The notes beneath the pieces were generated by a model. It searched no databases. It saw nothing but the letters and a program-made list of their open reading frames with translations, and was not told where the DNA came from. A stretch of 12,309 nt of DNA from JAWLDV01 sp046537975 (GTDB lineage Bacteria > Desulfobacterota > Desulfobulbia > Desulfobulbales > SURF-16). Position numbers and translations under genes: made by a program. Within the stretch, counting starts at the first letter, position 1. Each line of letters begins with the position of its first letter. This document shows positions 1 to 5,547 of this stretch, one piece after another. Location: contig JBKHJR010000072.1 of NCBI GenBank assembly GCA_046537975.1, positions 1 to 12,309 on the forward strand. Reading direction: 5' to 3'.

Positions 1-381
1 AACGAATGGTCCGCCTATGTCTTTGACATAGGGATTGCCTACAAAGAAAACACCGACCGGGCGATAAAGATCATGAATAAGGTGGGAGACGGCATGTTAA
101 AAGACGAATACTTCGGCAGGCTGATGCTCGATGCACCTGAATTTTTCGGGGTGGACAAATTTGCCGATTCAGCAGTTATCATCAAGGGACGACTCACCAC
201 CAAACCCATCCGCCAATGGGAGACCGGCCGCGAATTTCTGCGCAGAGTCAAAATGGCATTTGATGAAAAAGGAATTGAAATTCCTTTTCCCCACAGGACA
301 ATCTACTTCGGCGAGGCCAGCAAGCCCTTTGATCTGCAGATCCTTGATAAATATAAAGACAGTACCGGCACTGCAACCTAA
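1..381 (+). CDS. Mechanosensitive ion channel, MscS family (C-terminal part, gene cut by window edge)
   Basis: The frame is open from base 1 and ends with TAA at 379-381, giving the last 126 residues of a longer protein. The segment runs from NEWSAYVFDIGIAYKEN through a region with LDAPEFFGVD and RLTTKPIRQW to EIPFPHRTIYFGE near the end. In MscS-type channels the cytoplasmic α/β domain has this form, with an F-D-I-x-I-A-Y strand and a final E-I-P-F-P motif. The pore helix and membrane segments would lie upstream of the window and cannot be checked. The family opens under membrane tension and releases solutes during hypo-osmotic shock. An internal ATG at 73 is not a plausible start because the conserved domain begins before it. 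The gene converges on the ribonuclease gene downstream. Family assignment is good; the subtype is unknown. Confidence 0.85.
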   Translation, partial: NEWSAYVFDIGIAYKENTDRAIKIMNKVGDGMLKDEYFGRLMLDAPEFFGVDKFADSAVIIKGRLTTKPIRQWETGREFLRRVKMAFDEKGIEIPFPHRTIYFGEASKPFDLQILDKYKDSTGTAT

Positions 382-410
382 TCATTGACACTAAATGCTA
401 AACCGGGCTG

Positions 411-426
411 AGGCGGTTATCCGCCT
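411..426 (+). terminator. Hairpin after the channel gene, possible weak terminator
   Basis: AGGCGG and CCGCCT form a perfect 6-bp stem around a TTAT loop, 30 bases after the channel gene stop. It is followed by ATATCGTAATTTT, not by an uninterrupted T run, so it is at best a weak intrinsic terminator. A separate run of seven T lies at about 449-455 without a strong stem directly before it. Confidence 0.35.
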
Positions 427-521
427 ATATCGTAATTTTCCAACCGTAAATATCGTTTTTTTGGTAAACGAATACCTCCCGGCCCGGGCGCCTAAAAAGG
501 CTGGTTAAGCAGGTGTCCCTA

Positions 522-597
522 CTCCGGATAGGCATCGGGGTCAATCACCCATTACCGGCCGAAAAGAACGGCAATAAGCCTGGGCCTGAAACCGGAG
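522..597. other. Nested inverted repeats in the convergent 3' intergenic region
   Basis: Four complementary pairs fit one nested fold. CTCCGG (522-527) pairs with CCGGAG (592-597). AGGC (530-533) pairs with GCCT (578-581). Inside these are two hairpins: GGGT/ACCC (538-541 with 547-550) and GCCG/CGGC (558-561 with 569-572). The element begins right after the stop codon of the minus-strand ribonuclease gene and also lies downstream of the channel gene, so it would be in either 3' UTR. No T run follows on either strand. I do not recognise a known RNA family. It could be a 3' processing or stability element, or chance pairing of short stems. Confidence 0.3.
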
Positions 598-2586
598 CTA
601 CCACTCCAGGCGAAAGGTACCATCCAGAGGACTTACCTTTGTCAGTTTCACTTTAACCAGGTCACCGGGCTGCACGTGCCGGCCCTGGTCCAGGGGCAGA
701 TCACTGGTCAAAAGGGTCCCGGTCAGCACCACCTGAATACGGCGGGGCTGAATCTCAAGTACAAGAGCCTCCAGCTCGCCCCCTACTCCTACTTCCTGGG
801 CCAGATAACGCAGAAGCCAGTACCTCTTTCTCTCATTGCTTACCTTGTTGGCCCGCCCTTGGGAGAGAAGGATATCACCGCTGTATTCCCGGAACTCCTG
901 CAGGGTAAACAGCGGTCCTTTTCCGGCCAGAACGGAATCGAGCTGGAGCTGGATCAGGAGATCGAGAAATCTCCTGATGGGAGAAGTCACCGTGGTATAA
1001 TACTCAACGCCCACCCCGCTGTGCGGCTTGGCATTGGTCAAAAGTTCTCCCTTGGACAGAAATTTCCTCTGCCTGAAATTGGTGAAAAGATCAGTAGCCA
1101 CCCCATTTGCCAGACGTTCGCGGGGCGGAGGCTGGGACCGGAAAAGTCCGGGAATTTCCCGGTCTGCCATATACTTGGCTGCCAGGAAATTGGCCAGCAC
1201 CATAAATTCAGCTACCAGAGTGCGGGCCCGGGTATCAACCCGGGCCTGATCAACCACTATTCCACGGTCTCCTGGAAAAGATATATTAACGTCCGGTACC
1301 GGAATAATTAAGGCTCCGTTAGCCAGACGTTTCTGCTGCAGTTTAACAGCCAGTTTATCCAGGAGAGCCAGTTCCCGGTCCTCATCCATAATCTCCTCGG
1401 CTTCACTGTAGGTAATCCGCCTCTTCACCTGGACAACAGAGCGAGCCAGGCGAAAATTAAGGACATTTCCCTCCTTGTCAAGGGTCACCAGGAAACTCAG
1501 AGCCGGCCGCTCCTCTCCCTCAATAAGACTGCAGGCCCCTTCTGACAAAACAGGAGGCAGCATGGGGACCAGGGATTCCGGAAAGTAGATGGAAGTCCCC
1601 CTCTCCCGGGCAGCGGTAAAGAGGTGGCTGCCTGGTTTAATCAGGCTGCTTACATCCGCAATATGGATTCCCACCAGCAAACCGCCATCTTCGTTCTTCT
1701 CCACGTGCAGAGCATCATCGAAATCCCTGGTTCCTCTACCGTCTATGGTCAGCAGAGGCCGATCCCGCAGATCCATCCGACCCTGAGCCAGGAGATCCTC
1801 AGTAGAAGGCAGATCAGCTTCCGCCTCCTTCATCTCCTCCTCACTGAATTCCACCGGCAGATCCTGGACCAGGAGGCCGATATTCTCATCTTCCCGCCAG
1901 ACACCGGCCCGGATCATAAGGTAGTAGGGATCATGCGGTCTGGTCAAACCTGCTCGTTTGAGAAGCTCTTTGGCCAGTTCACTTTCTTCCGCTTCGTTGC
2001 CAAAGAGGTAATAATCGCGGATCATCTTAAGGCAGCGCTGCCTTTCAGGCCAATCTGCCGGGGCACTGCCGGATAACAGGGCCTCGATACCGGCCGCTCC
2101 TTTTTCCAGCAAGGCCTCTCTTGCCTTTTCTTTTTCAGCCTGGGCCCGGAGCTGCTCCACCACCTCCGGAGAGAATACCTGAATAATTCCATTCTTATAC
2201 CTGAAGTAAAAACGGTCCCTGATAACCGCCCTGATAAAACCGGCCTCCTGATCTGCATCCGCCTGATCACCGTAAAAAAGCTCGGAAAGAAAAGAGGGGG
2301 AAAAGGAGTCTTCCTCTTCTTCCGCAGCCAGTTCCCAGATTTCTGCGAGGTCAATCCGCCCGGCATAGTACTCCCTTCTGTTATCCACTTCCTTAAGGTG
2401 CTTCAAAGCCTCTTCCCTGGAGGAACAGGTGACCGGATCCTTCTGCTCGTGGATGATCCTGTTTCTGGCCATCTTGACCTCCCGGCCATTCTGATTGATC
2501 AACTTCAGCCGCTTATCTGCATTCTCCTGAACAAGGCCGCAGATAAACCTGCCCTGTTCAATATATTCAACAATTTTTCCCTGCAT
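598..2586 (-). CDS. RNB-domain ribonuclease (RNase II/R family exoribonuclease)
   Basis: This 662-residue protein is a predicted cytoplasmic 3'-to-5' exoribonuclease acting in RNA turnover. The RNB catalytic motif TIDGRGTRDFDDA is at 280-292. It carries the four aspartates expected to bind metal (D282, D288, D290, D291). The second RNB signature, TTVTSPIRRFLDL, is at about 531-543 and supplies the conserved arginines. Residues 1-260 form a divergent N-terminal part rich in charged helices. The last 60 residues (LEALVLEIQPRRIQVV, then GDLVKVKLTKVSP) look like an S1-type RNA-binding β-barrel. It is shorter than E. coli RNase R (about 800 residues) and close to RNase II, and it lacks the long basic tail of RNase R, so I give no gene symbol. 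The ATG at 2586 has no visible Shine-Dalgarno sequence; a 7-base-repeat array ends 8 bases upstream. The gene is divergent from era and convergent with the channel gene. Confidence 0.9.
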   Translation of the reverse strand: MQGKIVEYIEQGRFICGLVQENADKRLKLINQNGREVKMARNRIIHEQKDPVTCSSREEALKHLKEVDNRREYYAGRIDLAEIWELAAEEEEDSFSPSFLSELFYGDQADADQEAGFIRAVIRDRFYFRYKNGIIQVFSPEVVEQLRAQAEKEKAREALLEKGAAGIEALLSGSAPADWPERQRCLKMIRDYYLFGNEAEESELAKELLKRAGLTRPHDPYYLMIRAGVWREDENIGLLVQDLPVEFSEEEMKEAEADLPSTEDLLAQGRMDLRDRPLLTIDGRGTRDFDDALHVEKNEDGGLLVGIHIADVSSLIKPGSHLFTAARERGTSIYFPESLVPMLPPVLSEGACSLIEGEERPALSFLVTLDKEGNVLNFRLARSVVQVKRRITYSEAEEIMDEDRELALLDKLAVKLQQKRLANGALIIPVPDVNISFPGDRGIVVDQARVDTRARTLVAEFMVLANFLAAKYMADREIPGLFRSQPPPRERLANGVATDLFTNFRQRKFLSKGELLTNAKPHSGVGVEYYTTVTSPIRRFLDLLIQLQLDSVLAGKGPLFTLQEFREYSGDILLSQGRANKVSNERKRYWLLRYLAQEVGVGGELEALVLEIQPRRIQVVLTGTLLTSDLPLDQGRHVQPGDLVKVKLTKVSPLDGTFRLEW

Positions 2587-2594
2587 TTATTTAA

Positions 2595-2622
2595 GTTGTG
2601 AGTTCGGGGTTGTGAGTTCGGG
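2595..2622 (-). repeat. Heptamer array, exact 2 x 14-base tandem duplication
   Basis: The plus strand reads GTTGTGA-GTTCGGG twice in direct succession, an exact 14-base duplication made of two related heptamers. On the minus strand, which is the ribonuclease sense strand, the units read CCCGAAC and TCACAAC. The array ends 8 bases before the ribonuclease ATG, where a Shine-Dalgarno sequence would be expected. It shares the TCACAA-type unit and the AAC unit end with the array before era. Confidence 0.8.
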
Positions 2623-2697
2623 ATCAGCTGTCGGTTGCCTATATGAAAGTATCTCTTCTTTTAGGCATCCTGTAATATCTAATATCGTGAAAGGCTC

Positions 2698-2726
2698 TTG
2701 CCAAAAGCTGGATTTAGTCTCATAAT
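2698..2726 (+). promoter_or_regulatory. Candidate sigma70 promoter for era
   Basis: TTGCCA (2698-2703) and CATAAT (2721-2726) are separated by 17 bases. Each matches its consensus hexamer at five of six positions. Transcription would start near 2733 and leave a leader of about 130 bases before era. On the opposite strand the same -35 region reads TTGGCA (2704-2699), with only a weak -10 (TAGATA) 17 bases away, so a divergent promoter for the ribonuclease gene is possible but poorly supported. Confidence 0.55.
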
Positions 2727-2820
2727 AGGACAAAAAAACAATCCTAATCTAAATCAATCCAATTAGCAAAAAATCGTTTTATTATTTTTTCTAACCCGGT
2801 AAGTTCCCGATAAATTAATG

Positions 2821-2855
2821 CTGAAACCCAAAACCTGAAACTCACAAATTACAAC
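2821..2855 (+). repeat. Heptamer array upstream of era
   Basis: Five 7-base units follow one another: CTGAAAC, CCAAAAC, CTGAAAC, TCACAAA, TTACAAC. Units one and three are identical, and four of the five end in AAC. The array ends 7 bases before the era ATG at 2863. On the plus strand it is inverted relative to the array at 2595-2622, so both arrays have the same polarity with respect to the gene they precede. Confidence 0.75.
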
Positions 2856-2862
2856 TGAAAGA

Positions 2863-3744
2863 ATGAAAACCGGTTTAATTGCCATGATAGGTCCCCCCAA
2901 CGCGGGGAAGTCAACCCTGCTTAATCAGCTTCTGGGGCAGAAGATCTCCATAGTCTCCCCTAAGCCGCAGACCACCAGAAACAGAATCATGGGGGTGGTT
3001 AACGGAGAGGGTTGCCAGATGGTTTTTCTGGACACCCCAGGAATTCATCAGGCCCGCAGTTTGCTGAACCGGGAGATGGTACAAAATGCCCTGAACAGTT
3101 TGACTGGTATTGACTTGATTATTTTCATGATCGATATTAGTTTCCCGAATCCGGAAAAACTCAAAGGCGTTCTGCAGGAACTGAAAAAAAGCGATAAACC
3201 TGTGCTCCTTCTGGTCAACAAAATCGACCTGATAGACAAAAACAAGCTCCTGCCGATTCTGAAAGCCTACAATGACTTTTTCCCCTTTCATGCTCTGCTG
3301 CCGGTTTCAGCCTTAGCCGGGGAAGGGATGGAAAAAATCAAGGAAGAGATCATTCCCTTGCTGCCGGAAGGCCCTCCCCTGTTTCCCGAAGATACCCCCA
3401 CTGACGTCAATGAACATTTTATTGCCTCGGAAATGATCCGGGAGAAGATATTTCTTCTTACTCATCAGGAGGTTCCCTACTCTACAGCAGTAATTATCGA
3501 TTTATTCCAAGAAGAAGAAGGCCAGCCGGTTACCATCCATGCCACCATTTATCTGGAAAGATCTTCCCAAAAAGGGATTGTCATAGGCCAAAAAGGGAGC
3601 ATGCTGAAAAAAATCGGAACAGCCGCCAGAAAAGATATCCAGAAGATGCTGGGGACCCGGGTGGTCCTCAATCTCTGGGTAAAGGTAAAAAAGGAATGGA
3701 GCAGGGATAGCGGCTTCCTGAAAGAACTGCGGATCACTGATTAA
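2863..3744 (+). CDS. era: GTPase Era
   Basis: Era is an essential GTPase that binds the 3' end of 16S rRNA during maturation of the 30S subunit. The protein has 293 residues, normal for the family. The G domain shows all GTP-binding motifs: P-loop GPPNAGKS at 10-17, the switch I region around PQTTRNRIMG at 35-44, DTPG at 57-60, NKID at 119-122 and SAL at 149-151. The C-terminal KH RNA-binding domain covers roughly 200-290 and carries IVIGQKGSMLKKIG at 239-252, in which GQKG is the GxxG loop. The ATG at 2863 is chosen because the P-loop sits at the usual distance from the N-terminus. The sequence before it (ACTGAAAGA) is not a good Shine-Dalgarno match. A promoter is predicted at 2698-2726. 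gltX follows on the same strand after 235 bases. Confidence 0.96.
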   Translation: MKTGLIAMIGPPNAGKSTLLNQLLGQKISIVSPKPQTTRNRIMGVVNGEGCQMVFLDTPGIHQARSLLNREMVQNALNSLTGIDLIIFMIDISFPNPEKLKGVLQELKKSDKPVLLLVNKIDLIDKNKLLPILKAYNDFFPFHALLPVSALAGEGMEKIKEEIIPLLPEGPPLFPEDTPTDVNEHFIASEMIREKIFLLTHQEVPYSTAVIIDLFQEEEGQPVTIHATIYLERSSQKGIVIGQKGSMLKKIGTAARKDIQKMLGTRVVLNLWVKVKKEWSRDSGFLKELRITD

Positions 3745-3811
3745 ATACTTACACTGCACGGCCCTTTACAATTTTTATTCAATCAAGTAAGTAAATAGGT
3801 TTTACCGATTT

Positions 3812-3832
3812 TCCGATCCTTAATCCTTGAAT
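3812..3832 (+). repeat. Degenerate heptamers downstream of era
   Basis: Three 7-base units, TCCGATC, CTTAATC and CTTGAAT, are in phase. They are preceded by CCGATTT at 3805-3811 in the same phase. Unit CTTAATC recurs twice before glnS (5471 and 5499), 28 bases apart. Similarity is weaker than in the arrays that precede era and the ribonuclease gene, and chance is not excluded. Confidence 0.35.
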
Positions 3833-3862
3833 TTCTTTCCTGCCTCCCGGGCAGGGATTAAG
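3819..3862. repeat. Two-part inverted repeat between era and gltX
   Basis: CTTAATC (3819-3825) pairs with GATTAAG (3856-3862). Directly inside, CCTGCC (3839-3844) pairs with GGCAGG (3850-3855) around a 5-base loop. The two stems abut on the 3' side, with a 13-base bulge on the 5' side, so they could stack into one 13-bp helix. No T run follows on either strand, so a simple intrinsic terminator is unlikely. Confidence 0.45.
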
Positions 3863-3923
3863 AAGAAGTTTCAAGAGATTAGATCCGGGTGGCTGCATAT
3901 TCAAAATGATAATTTCCGGGAAG

Positions 3924-3951
3924 TTATCACTTGAAACTTAAAACCTATAAC
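3924..3951 (+). repeat. Heptamer array upstream of gltX
   Basis: Four 7-base units, TTATCAC, TTGAAAC, TTAAAAC and CTATAAC, run in phase on the gltX sense strand and end 28 bases before its ATG. The unit type matches the array before era. Here a separate Shine-Dalgarno sequence lies between array and start. The CTTGAAAC at 3930-3937 is also the exact reverse complement of GTTTCAAG at 3868-3875. Confidence 0.6.
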
Positions 3952-3979
3952 TCCGGCGTCAGCCGGCTCAGGAGAAAAC

Positions 3980-5458
3980 ATGTCCGAGGTTCGACTACGA
4001 TTTCCGCCCAGTCCCACAGGTTACCTCCATATAGGCGGAGCCCGTACCGCCATTCTCAACTGGCTTTATGCCAGAAAATACAACGGCAAACTCATCCTGC
4101 GCATTGAAGATACAGACGCTGAGCGTTCCACTCAGGAATCAATCCAGGGAATTGTGGACGGTCTCAGCTGGCTGGGAATCGACTGGGATGAAGGTCCCTA
4201 TTTCCAGACCAACTTCGCCCATGACCACCAGGAGGCAGCCCAGACCCTTCTGGACAAGGGGCTGGCCTATAAATGTTTCTGCAGCAAGGAAACCCTTACG
4301 GCCAAACGAGAAGAAGCTCTGGCTAAGAAAAAAGATGTCATGTACGACGGCACCTGCCGCAATCTCACGCCTGAAGAAGTTGCAAAAAAGGAGGCCCGGG
4401 GACAGACATCCGTGATCCGCTTCCGGATACCGGACCGGGATGGGGAAGTATCCTATGCGGACCGGGTTCTGGGCCGGATAAGCCGAAAGTACCGGGAGAT
4501 AGAAGACTTTGTCATCGTGCGTTCCACCGGTAAGCCTCTTTATCTCCTCTGCAATGTGGTAGATGATATCCGGGACCGGATCAGTCATATTATAAGGGGC
4601 CAGGACCATATGACCAATACCCTGCGCCAGCTCCTGCTTTATGAGGCCCTGGGCAAGGAACCTCCGATTTTCGCCCACATGCCCCTGACTCTTGACCTGA
4701 ACAAAGCCAAGATCTCCAAACGCAAGCACGGCGAGGTAGTGGCTGTCCAGTTCTACCGGGACAACGGCTTCATCCCCTGGGCCCTGGTAAACTTTCTGGT
4801 TCTGCTTGGCTGGTCTCCGGGAGACGACCGGGAGATCTTCAGCAAAGAAGAACTGATAGAGGCCTTTAGTCTGGAACGGATTAACAAGTCCCATTCCATT
4901 TTTAACTACCGACCCGGGGATCCCAAGTTTTTCACCGATCCCAAGGCCATCAATATAAATGCCCATTACCTGCGGACCATGCCGGTCGGAGAAATCGCCG
5001 AAATGGTCAAAGGGGAACTGGAAAAAGAAAGACTCTGGGACCCCGTCTATGAAGGGGAAAAAAGGGAGTGGTATCTCAAAACCATTGAGATGAGCCGGGA
5101 AAGATTTCACACCCTGAAGGACTTCACCACTCTGGGCCGGGCCTATTTCAGTGATGACTTCGAAGCAGACCCCAAGGCCCTTAAAAAGAATCTTCTCAAA
5201 TATCCGGAACTGAAAGAAGGGCTGCCGGAACTTGCTGATCGCTTTGAAAAACTAAAAGAATTTACTCCGGAGGCCACGGAAAAGACAGCCCGGCAGCTTG
5301 CCGAAGAAATGGGTGTTAAACCTGGAATTCCCATAAATGGGGCCCGGGCGGTTATCACCGGCCAGATCAAGGGGCCCAGCATGTTTGAGGTGTTTGCCCA
5401 TTTGGGCAGAGAGACTGTGGTTAAAAGACTCAGGGAAACCGGTAAGTATTTTGAATAA
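3980..5458 (+). CDS. gltX: Glutamyl-tRNA synthetase (GluRS), class I
   Basis: GluRS attaches glutamate to tRNA-Glu in the cytoplasm. The protein has 492 residues, typical of bacterial GluRS. The class I HIGH motif is in PPSPTGYLHIGGA at 9-21, with RIEDTD at 41-46 in the active site. The KMSKS-type loop is KISKR at 244-248. The C-terminal helical part (about 320-492) is the anticodon-binding region. Three Cys (99, 101, 126) match the zinc site of E. coli-type GluRS, but the fourth position, His in E. coli, is Asn128. The SPTG version of the first motif and the KISKRKHG loop separate it from GlnRS. The ATG at 3980 has AGGAG five bases upstream. glnS follows 89 bases later on the same strand. 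Whether this enzyme also mischarges tRNA-Gln cannot be read from the sequence. Confidence 0.96.
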   Translation: MSEVRLRFPPSPTGYLHIGGARTAILNWLYARKYNGKLILRIEDTDAERSTQESIQGIVDGLSWLGIDWDEGPYFQTNFAHDHQEAAQTLLDKGLAYKCFCSKETLTAKREEALAKKKDVMYDGTCRNLTPEEVAKKEARGQTSVIRFRIPDRDGEVSYADRVLGRISRKYREIEDFVIVRSTGKPLYLLCNVVDDIRDRISHIIRGQDHMTNTLRQLLLYEALGKEPPIFAHMPLTLDLNKAKISKRKHGEVVAVQFYRDNGFIPWALVNFLVLLGWSPGDDREIFSKEELIEAFSLERINKSHSIFNYRPGDPKFFTDPKAININAHYLRTMPVGEIAEMVKGELEKERLWDPVYEGEKREWYLKTIEMSRERFHTLKDFTTLGRAYFSDDFEADPKALKKNLLKYPELKEGLPELADRFEKLKEFTPEATEKTARQLAEEMGVKPGIPINGARAVITGQIKGPSMFEVFAHLGRETVVKRLRETGKYFE

Positions 5459-5463
5459 TAAGT

Positions 5464-5524
5464 AACTAACCTTAATCATTCATCATATTTGCCTGAATCT
5501 TAATCCGGAATAAACTCTTATAAT
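5464..5524 (+). promoter_or_regulatory. glnS upstream region: -10-like box and degenerate heptamers
   Basis: A perfect TATAAT lies at 5519-5524, 23 bases before the glnS ATG, but no good -35 is found at 16-18 bases, so it is only a possible promoter. In front of it, AACTAAC (5464), CTTAATC (5471), ATTCATC (5478), CCTGAAT (5492) and CTTAATC (5499) fall in one 7-base phase, a more degenerate form of the arrays before the neighbouring genes. Confidence 0.3.
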
Positions 5525-5547
5525 CGAATATTAAGGTACCAACGACC

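Noticed and set aside
2587..2862. The inverted heptamer arrays at 2595 and 2821 as terminal repeats of a MITE-like insertion
   Set aside because: The arrays are degenerate relative to each other, no target-site duplication is visible, and a third array of the same kind before gltX stands alone.
4139..5110. A 323-codon open frame antisense to gltX
   Set aside because: It lies wholly inside a certain gltX gene on the opposite strand, has no recognisable domain, and its composition follows from the codon bias of gltX.
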